NCBI GenBank assembly: GCA_020846145.1
Contig: JADLEL010000057.1
Span: 1 to 64,000, forward strand
Length of the DNA: 64,000 nt
Origin: Pirellulales bacterium
Lineage (GTDB): Bacteria > Planctomycetota > Planctomycetia > Pirellulales > Thermoguttaceae
Direction: 5' to 3'
Shown here: piece by piece, positions 24,386 to 33,214 of the stretch
Numbering within the stretch: position 1 is the first letter of the stretch
How the letters are laid out: the number at the start of each line of letters is the position of its first letter
Position numbers and translations under genes: made by a program
Notes under the pieces: generated by a model
The model's input: only the letters and a program-made list of their open reading frames with translations
Database searches by the model: none
What the model was told of the DNA's origin: nothing

Positions 24386-27255
24386 GGCTCCGGCAAAGAA
24401 AGAAGCCGCCCGGCTTGGACGCCGGCGTCGGAACCGTCGCTGGCGGCCCCGAGCGCCGGATTTTCGATCTGCTCGCGGTCCAACGCGTAATCGTTCGGCG
24501 TTTGCCGATGCGCGGGCCGTTCGGAACCGGGCAGGCGTTTCCAATGCACGCGGTCGAGCATGGATTGATTTTCGCGCGACGGCCCCCAATGCGATAACCA
24601 GCCCGCGAAATCCATCGCGTCCGGAGACGTTTCGCCGGTCGAGGGCCGAAGCGTCCAGAATACTTCGATCGAATCGTAGAAATTCAAATCGCCGTTCCAG
24701 GTGATTAGCCGCCGCGGATTATCGAGCGCTCCGGCTGCTTCTTGTTGAATCAGCGGCATTCCCAGGGGACTGACGAAGATGTTGTCCGCGCAATTCAGGA
24801 GCGTCGGGAGTTGGAACGGCGCCGCGGGAGAACCGGCCCAGCGGAACAATCCGTCCCGGGCAATCGCGGTAACGTGCCGCAAATTGAGATGCAGCATTTC
24901 TCCCGCCTTGGGTTCCCGCGTGCCGCCGGTGGCGTATAGCAACGATTCGCCGGCGATCAGCAATCCGTTTTCCCAACTTAGATTCACGGGCTGCAAATCC
25001 CCGGCGCGGAGAAAGACGGCCTCGCCGCGGGCAAAAACGTCGAACAGTTCGAGCGTCGCCGCGGCCGCGACCTCGGACGGGGCGACCTCGTCCGCGAAAT
25101 GGGTTTCCGACGCCGAAAGAACGCGGAAAAATGCCGTATCCGCATGTCCGGCCGCGCCGCCCTCGTCGTCCGCATTCACGATCGTCAGCGCGCTGCGCTC
25201 GATCCGCACGGTCTGGCCGCCGTGAATTTCGAACAGCGACCACGTTTCCGCGGGAACATCGCGGGGAACGATCAATTCGACGGCCAGATTGGTCAGGCTC
25301 AGGCGGCCCGAACGGAGGGTAAAGATGCCCCGCGGGCAGGTAATCGGATCCGGCTCCCGCGGGCGAAAAACCAACACCGGCGCGTATCCTTCGCCGGCGC
25401 GAATCGTGATGCGAAGATTTTGCAGGACGAGCGGTTGTTCCTCGCGGCGGCCGTTGTAGCGCAGCTCGATGATATCGCCGTTGCGGGCCGCGGCGCAGGC
25501 CGCGCCGAGCGTGGAAAATTCGTGTGCGCCGCCGGCGTCGCCGACGATCAATTTGCCGTTTCGCTTCGCCGCCGATGCCGCCGATGCGGCATCGAGCCGG
25601 AATTTTGCGGGGAGGCCGGCGGGATTCGCCGGGGAGACGATGCTCGACGGCGAAAACCGCCAAGGCGACGGCGAATTATCGACAAAATCCAACGGGAATG
25701 CGCCTTTTGGAGGAGCGATCATCAGCGGAGCGGCAAACGATTGCCCGGTTTCCAAATTCTTCCCCCGAAAATAAGGCTCCGCCGTGCCGGTAACGAGCGG
25801 CAGGCTCGAATCGCCGGCGGGATTCGCAGGGAACGCGGCGCCCCCGCGAAAATCCGCGGCGAACGGGATGTCGGCCCGTTTTTCCCTCCCCGCGGAAGGA
25901 GCCGGTAAATCGCTTTCCGCGTTTTCCAGAACGGGTTTCTTGGGCAATTTCGTTTGACCGGGACTTTTCTCCCGCGTTTGCGTCGCGGGCGGTTTCTTCG
26001 GGAGCGGCAACTCCGTCAAGTAGTCTTCCGTAACGAGGTTCGGCGGACTCCGCGAATCGGCCGGCGGCGTGGCGATCGTCCCATAGATTTCCAATCCCAG
26101 CACGATGGCCAAAAGCGCCGCGAGGGACGCCATCCACGGAATATGCCGCCGCATGAACCTCGGTTCCGCTTCGATGCCGGCCGGCCACGACCGATTGCCG
26201 GGCAGGGGCGGCTGCAATCCCAAGCGCTCGGAAACCGCCAATAAATCGCGGGCCAATTCGCCCGCGTCGCGATAGCGGTTCCGCGGGTCTTTGGCCAGCA
26301 TTTTCGCGAGCACCGGGGCGATTTCCTCGGGCAAGTCCGCGCGGAATTCCCGCACGTCGGGCGGTTGCTCGGTTTGATGCTGCAGCAGCTTTTGCAGGAC
26401 CGTGCCTTCGACGAACGGCGGGCGGCCCGTCAACATGAAAAATAGCGTGCAACCCAGGGAATAAATATCGCTGCGGGTGTCGGCGTTGCGCGGATCGCGC
26501 GCTTGTTCGGGGGAGATGTAGTCGAAGGTTCCCAAGGTTACGCCGCTGGCGGTCAAGTCGGCCGCCGTCGAATCGAGTTGCCGCAGCCGCGCCAAACCCA
26601 TGTCGATCAGCTTCGCGCGGCCTTCCGGCGTAACGATCACGTTCGAGGGCTTGATGTCGCGATGCACCACGTCCCGCGCGTCGGCGTGCGACAAGGCCTC
26701 GGCGATTTGCAGGGTGTAGCTCAACGCCTCGTCCAAAGGCAGCGGGCCGCGCTGCTCGAGCAACACCCGCACGTTCACTCCCTCGACGAATTCGAAGGCG
26801 ATGAAATGAATTCCCCGATCCTCGCCGACATAATGCACCCGCGCGATGTTTTCGTGGTCCAATCGCGCGGCCGATTGCGCCTCGTTCTGGAAACGCTGCA
26901 CGGTTTCGGCGTCGGCCGCCTGCTCGAGCGAGAGCACTTTCAAGGCGACGATTCGGGCCAACCGCGTGTCGGACGCCCGAAATACGCGACCCATCCCCCC
27001 CCCGCCTACATAATCGAGCAACTCGAAATGCCCGAGGAAGTCGCCGGGCCTGATCCGGCCTTCCAATATCCGATGCGCCGAATCCGAAGCCGAGGGGGTT
27101 GGCAGCGGAGGACGGCTCGAAATCACCGTGGGCCGATCGCCTACGATGGGCATGGGTTTCGGCGTCGGCGAAAGCGGAATAGGCGTGCGCGCGGAGTCGG
27201 ACGCCGGCTTCGACGCCGATCCGGTAATCCGCGTGCTGGAATTCGTCGCGCCCAT
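24382..27255 (-). CDS. Ser/Thr protein kinase with a predicted beta-helix extracytoplasmic domain
   Basis: A 957-aa membrane kinase. Kinase domain about residues 78-340: GGGGMG loop, VALKVL lysine near 106, HRDIKPSN at about 198-205, and DMG instead of DFG at about 218-220. One membrane segment near 374-393 (IPWMASLAALLAIVLGLEIYG), a Pro-rich linker, then from about 575 to 900 a repeat-rich region (GDIIELRYNGR, LRITIRAGEGYAPVLVF, GIFTLRSGRLSLTNLAVEL) that looks like a right-handed parallel beta-helix. The frame is open to 27288, but that part is family B repeat; I start at 27255. It overlaps the NOSP gene by four bases. Confidence 0.88.
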   Translation of the reverse strand: MGATNSSTRITGSASKPASDSARTPIPLSPTPKPMPIVGDRPTVISSRPPLPTPSASDSAHRILEGRIRPGDFLGHFELLDYVGGGGMGRVFRASDTRLARIVALKVLSLEQAADAETVQRFQNEAQSAARLDHENIARVHYVGEDRGIHFIAFEFVEGVNVRVLLEQRGPLPLDEALSYTLQIAEALSHADARDVVHRDIKPSNVIVTPEGRAKLIDMGLARLRQLDSTAADLTASGVTLGTFDYISPEQARDPRNADTRSDIYSLGCTLFFMLTGRPPFVEGTVLQKLLQHQTEQPPDVREFRADLPEEIAPVLAKMLAKDPRNRYRDAGELARDLLAVSERLGLQPPLPGNRSWPAGIEAEPRFMRRHIPWMASLAALLAIVLGLEIYGTIATPPADSRSPPNLVTEDYLTELPLPKKPPATQTREKSPGQTKLPKKPVLENAESDLPAPSAGREKRADIPFAADFRGGAAFPANPAGDSSLPLVTGTAEPYFRGKNLETGQSFAAPLMIAPPKGAFPLDFVDNSPSPWRFSPSSIVSPANPAGLPAKFRLDAASAASAAKRNGKLIVGDAGGAHEFSTLGAACAAARNGDIIELRYNGRREEQPLVLQNLRITIRAGEGYAPVLVFRPREPDPITCPRGIFTLRSGRLSLTNLAVELIVPRDVPAETWSLFEIHGGQTVRIERSALTIVNADDEGGAAGHADTAFFRVLSASETHFADEVAPSEVAAAATLELFDVFARGEAVFLRAGDLQPVNLSWENGLLIAGESLLYATGGTREPKAGEMLHLNLRHVTAIARDGLFRWAGSPAAPFQLPTLLNCADNIFVSPLGMPLIQQEAAGALDNPRRLITWNGDLNFYDSIEVFWTLRPSTGETSPDAMDFAGWLSHWGPSRENQSMLDRVHWKRLPGSERPAHRQTPNDYALDREQIENPALGAASDGSDAGVQAGRLLSLPEP

Positions 27256-27590
27256 GATTCTTCGTAGGACAGGTTTCCAACCGGTCAAAATCGTAGGACA
27301 GGTTTTCTACCTATCCTCGGAAATGAGGCCATTATTTTCTTGAATCAAACGACAGGTGGAAAACCTGTCCCACCATCGCAATGCGGCTACTCAACGGTCG
27401 CGGGAATTGTTCTTTTCGCTGCGAATTCGAGAGATCCGTCTGAAACATACGATTGCCCGACATGGATGAGAAGCTAAGCAGACCTACCCTATTCTAGCCG
27501 AAAACGGAGCAACCGTCAATCCGCCATTGTAAATAACTCTGATGCGTTATGCTTCTCCCCCTCGTGTTGGAACCTGTCTATCGTTAATTC
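27256..27590. other. Intergenic region with a family B repeat, no gene seen
   Basis: Holds the family B cluster at 27264-27373 and sequence without recognisable coding potential up to the family A element at 27591. Confidence 0.6.
27264..27373. repeat. Family B palindrome cluster upstream of the kinase gene
   Basis: Two GTAGGACAGGTTT arms in direct orientation and one GACAGGTGGAAAACCTGTC arm inverted. It lies eight bases from the kinase ATG. Confidence 0.85.
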
Positions 27591-27796
27591 GTAAGCGTTC
27601 ACGCCCCGGTCGGGGACTGGGTCCATTTTTCGGCGAAATGACGAACTTTGCGGACAAACGGTAGGCCGAAAACATGGACCTGTCCCCTTCCCGCGGCGCG
27701 AGGGGGACAGTCCCATTTTCGCGGCGATTAAGCACTTTTACGGCACCATCATCTTTTACGCCGCGAAAATCGGGACAGTCCCCTGTGAACGGTTGC
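27591..27796 (-). repeat. Family A two-hairpin element, copy 2
   Basis: About 206 bp, inverted relative to copies 1 and 3, with the same two hairpins and ends. It begins two bases beyond the stop codon of the ACR3 gene. Confidence 0.88.
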
Positions 27797-27798
27797 GC

Positions 27799-28938
27799 TC
27801 ATGAAAAATCGCCGCCCCCCTCGCCGCCGGCAAAATCGGGCTGAACGCACGATGCGCTGGAGGGGGAAAAGTATCGTCGTCGAAAGAAAAGGGAAACGTG
27901 TACCAGTCCCAGCAGCACGGGAACTTCGACCAGCGGGCCGATGACGGCGGCGAAGGCCGCCCCCGAACCGATGCCGAACACCGCCACCGCCACGGCGATC
28001 GCCAACTCGAAGTTGTTGCTCGCCGCGGTAAAGGCCAGCGTGGCGGTCTTTTCGTAATCGGCGCCGACCTTGCGTCCCATGAAAAAACTTACGAGAAACA
28101 TCGCCAGGAAATAAATCAGCAGCGGCACGGCGATCAGTACCGCGTCCAGCGGGATGCGCACGATTTGCTCGCCCTTGAGTCCGAACATCACCAAGATCGT
28201 GAACAGGAGCGACGCGAGCGTGATCGGACCGATTTTGGGGATGAACGTTTTTTCATACCATGCCCGCCCCTTGAGTTTCAACAACGCGATCCGCGTCAGC
28301 AATCCCGCGAAAAAAGGAATGCCCAGGTAGATGAAAACGCTCCAGGCAATCTGGCCCATGCTCACTTGCACCACTTTGCCTTCCAAGCCGAGCAGCGGCG
28401 GCAGCCAAGTGATGAAAATCCAGGCGTAGAAGCTGTAAAAGAAGACTTGGAAGAGGCTGTTGAACGCGACCAAGCCCGCGGCATATTCGGCATCGCCTTT
28501 CGCCAAATCGTTCCAGACGATGACCATCGCGATGCAGCGCGCCAGGCCGATCAGGATCAAGCCGGTCATGTATTGCATGAACTTGGGATCGGGGGAAAAC
28601 ATCGCCGGGAAGAGGAAGCCCATGCAGCCGACGGCGAGCAGAAACATCAGCGCCGGCCCGACGATCCAATTTTGCACGAGCGAAAGCGCCAGAACCTTCC
28701 AATCGCGGAAAACGTCGCCCAGTTCCTCGTACTTCACCTTGGCCAGCGGCGGATACATCATCAGGATCAGGCCGACGGCGATGGGAACGTTCGTCGTCCC
28801 GACCTGGAACCGATCGATGAATTCTTCCACGCCCGGCACGAAATGCCCCAATCCGACTCCCGCGGCCATCGCCAGGAATATCCAAAGCGTGAGATAGCGG
28901 TCGAGGAAGGAAAGTTTTTTGCCTGGATGTTCGTGCAT
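27799..28938 (-). CDS. acr3: ACR3-family arsenite efflux permease
   Basis: A 379-aa membrane protein with about ten hydrophobic segments. ACR3 hallmarks are [34 protein letters not shown] with the conserved Cys, and [18 protein letters not shown]. It exports As(III). It is the last gene of the minus-strand metalloid operon, 90 bp after arsR. I start at the ATG at 28938 ([15 protein letters not shown]). The Cys/Gly-containing C-terminal tail ([19 protein letters not shown]) is not typical of the family. Confidence 0.93.
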   Translation of the reverse strand: MHEHPGKKLSFLDRYLTLWIFLAMAAGVGLGHFVPGVEEFIDRFQVGTTNVPIAVGLILMMYPPLAKVKYEELGDVFRDWKVLALSLVQNWIVGPALMFLLAVGCMGFLFPAMFSPDPKFMQYMTGLILIGLARCIAMVIVWNDLAKGDAEYAAGLVAFNSLFQVFFYSFYAWIFITWLPPLLGLEGKVVQVSMGQIAWSVFIYLGIPFFAGLLTRIALLKLKGRAWYEKTFIPKIGPITLASLLFTILVMFGLKGEQIVRIPLDAVLIAVPLLIYFLAMFLVSFFMGRKVGADYEKTATLAFTAASNNFELAIAVAVAVFGIGSGAAFAAVIGPLVEVPVLLGLVHVSLFFRRRYFSPSSASCVQPDFAGGEGGGDFS

Positions 28939-29028
28939 GATTATCTTCGTTTGCCTCTTCGGATACAATTACACGATCTCGGGTTTGATGGTCGGAATGG
29001 TTTCATGGAATCGAGGGAAATCGTTCGA

Positions 29029-29394
29029 TCAGGCGGGAGGACAGCATCCGCCCGATTTTCTGATTTTGAGCGCTTTCACCGCATCGGCTTGCAACTCCGG
29101 CACTTCGGTAAAGCATTTCGCCAGGCATTCCAGAAGTTTTCGATGAAACGAGCTGCTTGCGGGCGACAAGGAATAATGGCTCCAAGTGCCCGTCTTGCGA
29201 ATCGTTACGAGATTCGCCTTTCGCAGGTAAGCCAGATGCCGAGACACTCTCGGTTGCAGGACATCGAGAATGGCGACGATATCGCCCACGCAGAGTTCTC
29301 CCTCGCGCAAGACGTGCAGAATGCGCAATCGCGTCCGGTCGGAAAACGCCCGGAACATGAGATCGACGCTCCCCTTCGATTCGTTTTTTTCCAT
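29029..29394 (-). CDS. arsR: ArsR/SmtB-family repressor (first)
   Basis: A 121-aa winged-helix regulator. It contains FRAFSDRTRLRILHVLREGELCVGDI, with one Cys of the usual metal-box ELCVCD motif retained and the second replaced by Gly; the recognition helix is QPRVSRHLAYLRKANLV. A C-terminal GGCCPPA could supply further thiols. It lies between the ABC ATPase and acr3 in the same operon and is expected to repress it and release on As(III)/Sb(III). Confidence 0.9.
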   Translation of the reverse strand: MEKNESKGSVDLMFRAFSDRTRLRILHVLREGELCVGDIVAILDVLQPRVSRHLAYLRKANLVTIRKTGTWSHYSLSPASSSFHRKLLECLAKCFTEVPELQADAVKALKIRKSGGCCPPA

Positions 29395-29442
29395 AGAGAA
29401 AATGCTCGCTTCAAAAAGTAGTAGAGTGTATGCAATTAATTC

Positions 29443-30138
29443 TTAGGCGGCTTCCATCGACTGCAAATCGCAGTCCTCGGCGATAATCTTTCCCTGCCCA
29501 AGCCTAAGAGTCCTTTTGGCGCGTTCCGCCGCCTTGGGGTCGTGCGTTACCATCACGATGGTTCGACCTTCCTCGTTGAATTCCTCGAAGAAGCCGATAA
29601 TCTGTCGGCTGGTTTCGGGGTCGAGGTTCCCCGTGGGTTCATCGGCGAGGATCACCGCCGGGTCGTTCGCAAGCATCCGCGCCAAGGCTACGCGCTGTTG
29701 CTGGCCGACGCTCAATTCACGAGGCTTATGTTCGATGCGGTCCGCCAAGCCCACTCGTTCCAAAAGCGCTATGGCTCCTTCCCGTTGAGTTCGCTCATCG
29801 GTTCCCGCCAGAAACATGGGGACTTGCACATTTTCCAAGGCGGTCAGATAGGGCACCAAATTGAAGGTTTGAAAGACGAAGCCGACGTGCTTCTTTCGCA
29901 GCCGGGCACGATGGTCCGAACTTAGATCGTAAATCGATTGGCTTTCGAGAAGGACTTTGCCCGACGAGGGAGAAAGCATCCCGCCGAGCATTAGCAGAAG
30001 CGTGCTTTTGCCGCTGCCGCTGGGACCGACCACGGAGACGAAATCGCCCTTGGGAATATGGATGCTTGCGTCATCGAGGGCCGTAACGGTTTGGCCGCGA
30101 TGCCGATAGCTTTTGCTGACATTTTCCATTTTCAACAT
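29443..30138 (-). CDS. ABC transporter ATP-binding protein of the metalloid operon
   Basis: A 231-aa MacB/LolD-type ATPase. Walker A GPSGSGKST at residues 39-47, Q-loop VFQTFNLVPYL, signature LSVGQQQRVALARML (second Gly of the usual LSGGQ is Val), Walker B VILADEPTGNLD. It starts three bases after the permease stop, so the two form one transporter. It is followed by arsR and acr3. Confidence 0.92.
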   Translation of the reverse strand: MLKMENVSKSYRHRGQTVTALDDASIHIPKGDFVSVVGPSGSGKSTLLLMLGGMLSPSSGKVLLESQSIYDLSSDHRARLRKKHVGFVFQTFNLVPYLTALENVQVPMFLAGTDERTQREGAIALLERVGLADRIEHKPRELSVGQQQRVALARMLANDPAVILADEPTGNLDPETSRQIIGFFEEFNEEGRTIVMVTHDPKAAERAKRTLRLGQGKIIAEDCDLQSMEAA

Positions 30139-30141
30139 GGT

Positions 30142-31356
30142 TTATAGCTCCTGAAACGTGGCGCACGGATCGAGTTTGGCTGCCCGGCGGGCGGGAAAAT
30201 AACTGGAAAGCAACGCCAATCCGATGGAAATACCCAATGCCCAGAGAAACAAAATCGGCATGGGCAAGACGGGCACTCCGGCCAATTTCGGGCCGAGCGT
30301 CGCGGCCAACACGGTTCCTAATAGATATCCGCCGATCCCGCCGGTCAAACCCAGCAATAGCGCCTTGAGCAAAAATATTCGCAGGATCAGCGACGAATGG
30401 GCGCCGAGAGCCATCAGCGTGCCGATTTCCCGCCGCCGCTCGAAGACGTTCGCATACATATAGTTGGCAATGCCCGCCCCGCCGACGAACACGATGATGA
30501 CCAAAAAAATCATCGACAAGCGGGACATGAGTCGGTTCATTTTGATCTGCGCGTCGGCAATCTGCGTGATCGTAACGACCTTGGCGTCGGGCAGCAACTT
30601 GTTGATCTTGGAAACCAATCCGTTCGAGATCTCCTGGCAGCAGCCGATGACTTCGATGGCGTTGATGACGTCGCCTTTGCCGGAGAGTTCCTGCACTCGA
30701 TCGAGATGGGCGAAAATCCGCGAATCGTCGATGGTGCCGGTTTGCGGCAACACGGCCGTGACGCGAAAGGCTTGGCCGAGCAGTTCCAGCGATTGTCCCT
30801 CCGAAATCCCCAGCGCCGAAGCCACGTCCGAGCCGACCAGCGCTTCGTCTTTTTCCAAATCTTCGACGACTCGTTGGCGAACCAGGGTTTTATTGTCTCC
30901 GGGAGCAAACGGCAGCGTGGGCATCGCCCCGCAGCCGATCGGCCGGGAGAAAATGCCCGCCCCCTGCCACGCAGCCTTGGCTTGAAACTCTTTTTTCGGC
31001 AAGATGCCGGTCAGGTGGAATTTCAGGCCTTTTAATTCCACGGGGACGGAAAGTTTCGGCGAAACGTTGTCCAGTCCCTCGAGATTGGACAGCGCCAATT
31101 GATCGATATACTCCCGGGGGATCGTGTCGCCCTGCATATCCGCCGCGTAGTAATCTTGGAGGGTTGCCGACTTGGGCAATATCAGTACGTTCGCCCCGAG
31201 CGAGTCCATTTCGCGGGAAACGGCCTTCTCGGAATAGAAGGTGATGTTTTTAATGGAAACAATTACCGTGATGCCCAGCAGTATCGCCAGGAAGCTCGTG
31301 GCAAGCTGGCTTTTCCGCTCGAAGATTTCGCGCCAAACCAGGGTTCGCAAACGCAT
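30142..31356 (-). CDS. FtsX/MacB-type ABC permease of the metalloid operon
   Basis: A 404-aa permease: N-terminal membrane helix (SQLATSFLAILLGITVIVSI), an extracytoplasmic domain about residues 45-275, and three C-terminal helices with the FtsX signature FERRREIGTLMALGAHSSLILRIFLLKALLLGL. GAGGAGG lies a few bases before the ATG, one of the best ribosome binding sites in the window. Unlike the 1226-aa permease this is the minimal single-FtsX form. A short segment (GCGAMPTLPFAP) looks like a decayed family C repeat arm. The substrate is unknown; context suggests export or repair linked to metalloid stress. Confidence 0.88.
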   Translation of the reverse strand: MRLRTLVWREIFERKSQLATSFLAILLGITVIVSIKNITFYSEKAVSREMDSLGANVLILPKSATLQDYYAADMQGDTIPREYIDQLALSNLEGLDNVSPKLSVPVELKGLKFHLTGILPKKEFQAKAAWQGAGIFSRPIGCGAMPTLPFAPGDNKTLVRQRVVEDLEKDEALVGSDVASALGISEGQSLELLGQAFRVTAVLPQTGTIDDSRIFAHLDRVQELSGKGDVINAIEVIGCCQEISNGLVSKINKLLPDAKVVTITQIADAQIKMNRLMSRLSMIFLVIIVFVGGAGIANYMYANVFERRREIGTLMALGAHSSLILRIFLLKALLLGLTGGIGGYLLGTVLAATLGPKLAGVPVLPMPILFLWALGISIGLALLSSYFPARRAAKLDPCATFQEL

Positions 31357-31374
31357 GGATTATCCTCCTCGAAA

Positions 31375-32190
31375 TTACTTTTTGGGTCCGCATCCGTTCG
31401 GACCGCATTTTCCGCCGGCACAAGGATCGGACTGTAGGGCCACAAGCTTCGCCTCGATAAAAGCTTTGGGAGCCGCGGAGTCGAAGGTCCCAACCAATGC
31501 GCCTGGGGCCAAAAGAACGGAAACGGGTTTCCGCGCCTTGGTGTCGATTTGAAGCTCTTTGAGAAATCCGGCTTCTCGCTTGTCCGTGGCGTTGAGCGTA
31601 ACGATCTCGGTCGCCTTGGCGAATTTCTCATCGGCCTGGAAATCCTTCACGCCTTGCGGGATGGCCGCTTGGCCGTCCGCCGCAACCTCGTACGCCACGC
31701 AAACAAACACCAGTTTGCGGCTTTGTATGGCCTTCATGCAAAGCGCCTCGCAGGGGCTGACGAACGCGATCGCGAGTTGTTTCTCGTCGAAGTTGCCTGG
31801 ATAGGCTTTCGTAACGGCTCCGCATGGGGCAATTGCCAAAATCAAGGGCATGGGGGCCTTGCCGACGTTGAAGCGATCGACGATCGCTTTTTCGTTGGGA
31901 TCGGTGATTCGCAACGAGACGACTTCCGCCGAATCGTCAAACTTGGCCGCGCCCGTTCGCAGCGTATTCCAAGACTTGTCGGTTTGGGCGTTTTTCTCCC
32001 TCCAGAAATGAATAAACAAATACTTGCCCGCTGTCGTAGAGTTTTGCATTGCGGTCTGTCCCGGACTTGCTTGACCAGAAGAAGTCCGCGCCGCGCCGGT
32101 CGTTGCGGGTGCGACTCGTTCTTGTGCCGATGCCGACAGGGCATGCGCCGTGGCAAGCGATGCAATGATTGCGAAAGTAAGATGCCTCAT
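31375..32190 (-). CDS. Exported thioredoxin-like protein with Cys-rich C-terminal tail
   Basis: A 271-aa protein with a signal peptide (LTFAIIASLATAHALSASAQ), then two segments that look like thioredoxin-fold repeats (GKYLFIHFWREKN... and SRKLVFVCVAYEVAADGQ...), neither with a CxxC site at the usual place. It has Cys in IAPCGAV and SPCEALC, and ends CAGGKCGPNGCGPKK. The tail is similar to that of the 36-aa peptide encoded just upstream. I start at the ATG at 32190 (MRHLTFA). I do not recognise the family; a role in binding or delivering metalloid to the ABC pair downstream is inference. Confidence 0.7.
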   Translation of the reverse strand: MRHLTFAIIASLATAHALSASAQERVAPATTGAARTSSGQASPGQTAMQNSTTAGKYLFIHFWREKNAQTDKSWNTLRTGAAKFDDSAEVVSLRITDPNEKAIVDRFNVGKAPMPLILAIAPCGAVTKAYPGNFDEKQLAIAFVSPCEALCMKAIQSRKLVFVCVAYEVAADGQAAIPQGVKDFQADEKFAKATEIVTLNATDKREAGFLKELQIDTKARKPVSVLLAPGALVGTFDSAAPKAFIEAKLVALQSDPCAGGKCGPNGCGPKK

Positions 32191-32274
32191 GAAATAGTCC
32201 TCCATTATTGGGTAATTGAAGAAGTCATTCGTGAATTCGGCCGGGATGACGATTCCCCTTGCCGACGAAATGCG

Positions 32275-32385
32275 TTATTTTTCGGGGCCGCAACCGCCGG
32301 ATCCGCAACCGCCGAAGCCGCATGCGGCGCCGGCCTTTTGCATGGCCGCAATCAGTTCAGCCATGGCAAAGCGTATTTGCTTCAC
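32275..32385 (-). CDS. Small 36-aa Cys/Gly-rich peptide
   Basis: Too short for ordinary gene finders. GTG start at 32383-32385 with AGGAG ten bases upstream; the product begins MKQIRFAMAEL and ends CGFGGCGSGGCGPEK. An ATG at 32401-32403 in the same frame would give 42 aa. The tail closely resembles the end of the exported protein encoded next (CAGGKCGPNGCGPKK), which argues that it is real. It is the first gene of the metalloid operon, behind an ArsR-type operator. Function unknown; thiol metal binding is suspected. Confidence 0.6.
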   Translation of the reverse strand: MKQIRFAMAELIAAMQKAGAACGFGGCGSGGCGPEK

Positions 32386-32460
32386 AAACCGGAATCTCCT
32401 CATCGCAGATGCCCGCTAGAATCCATGGAACGCACAAGCCCCATTCGTGCCTTTATAGCA

Positions 32461-32482
32461 TATATTCGGCTATCCGAATATA
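32461..32482 (-). promoter_or_regulatory. Palindromic ArsR-type operator of the metalloid operon
   Basis: Perfect arms TATATTCGG and CCGAATATA around CTAT. It lies about 75 bp before the first start codon, next to a possible minus-strand -10 box (TATAAA, about 32453-32458). The AT-rich dyad fits ArsR/SmtB operators. Confidence 0.65.
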
Positions 32483-32504
32483 AAAAAGCAGGTTATTTTC
32501 GACA

Positions 32505-32692
32505 CTTTAGCATGATTATCGGGCAATCGCGAAAGCCCGAAAGGGCGAAAACGCGAAAAACAACCATTGGGACCATTTTTATTCAGGGCGGATATCGCGT
32601 TACCTCAAATACTTTTTCGCGATTTCGTTCTTTCGCGTTTTCGCGATCCTTTGCTCGTTTTGAAATATGGACAATCCGATAACCATGCTAAA
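32505..32692. repeat. Foldback element with 18-bp terminal inverted repeats
   Basis: Ends CTTTAGCATGATTATCGG and its complement (17 of 18 match) at 32505-32522 and 32675-32692. The interior is itself nearly palindromic, with TCGCGAAA words on the left and TTTCGCGA words on the right. It fills the gap between the two ars transcription units. No coding capacity, MITE-like, single copy in this window. Confidence 0.75.
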
Positions 32693-32722
32693 GTCTCTTA
32701 TTTTCGGATATTTTTTTGGATT

Positions 32723-33157
32723 TTATCCGAGTAAATCGGGCAATCGCTCGATAAACTCCCGAATTTCGTCGCGCACGCGGCGGTAGGGGGCGAGGCGTTC
32801 TTCTTCGGTTTTGGCATCGGCGGCAAGGCGCGGCGGATCGTCGAATCCCGCGTGCAACACCTTCGTTTTGCCGGGAAATACGGGGCAATTTTCGCCGGCG
32901 TGGCCGCAAACGGTAATGACATAGTCGAATTCGATGCCGGACAGTTCCTCGACCCGTTTCGAACGCTGCTCGGAAATATCCACGCCAACCTCGCGCATCG
33001 CGCGAACGGCATCGGCATTCAAACCGTGCGCCTCGATTCCGGCGGAATAGGCTTCCAGGCAATCGCTCTTGAGGAGCCGCGTCCAGCCTTCGGCCATTTG
33101 GCTGCGACAGGAATTGCCGGTGCAAAGGAACAGAATTTTGAGCTTAGCCGGGTGCAT
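32723..33157 (-). CDS. arsC: Arsenate reductase, low-molecular-weight phosphatase type
   Basis: A 144-aa ArsC reducing As(V) to As(III). The P-loop is CTGNSCRS at Cys12-Ser19 and the redox cysteine pair is in TVCGHAGENCPVFPG, as in thioredoxin-coupled enzymes of the S. aureus pI258 type. The frame is open to 33208, but the operator lies there and homologues begin at MHPAKLKILFLC, so I use the ATG at 33157. It is downstream of the second arsR. Confidence 0.94.
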   Translation of the reverse strand: MHPAKLKILFLCTGNSCRSQMAEGWTRLLKSDCLEAYSAGIEAHGLNADAVRAMREVGVDISEQRSKRVEELSGIEFDYVITVCGHAGENCPVFPGKTKVLHAGFDDPPRLAADAKTEEERLAPYRRVRDEIREFIERLPDLLG

Positions 33158-33178
33158 GATATCGTCTCGATTTGCGTA

Positions 33179-33198
33179 TATATTTGCATAAGCGAATA
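33179..33198 (-). promoter_or_regulatory. ArsR-type operator between arsR and arsC
   Basis: TATTCGCTTATGCAAATATA on the minus strand, differing in one base from the site at 33571-33590. Arms TATTCGC and GCAAATA around four bases. Confidence 0.6.
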
Positions 33199-33214
33199 GG
33201 TTGCTCAAAAAAAA

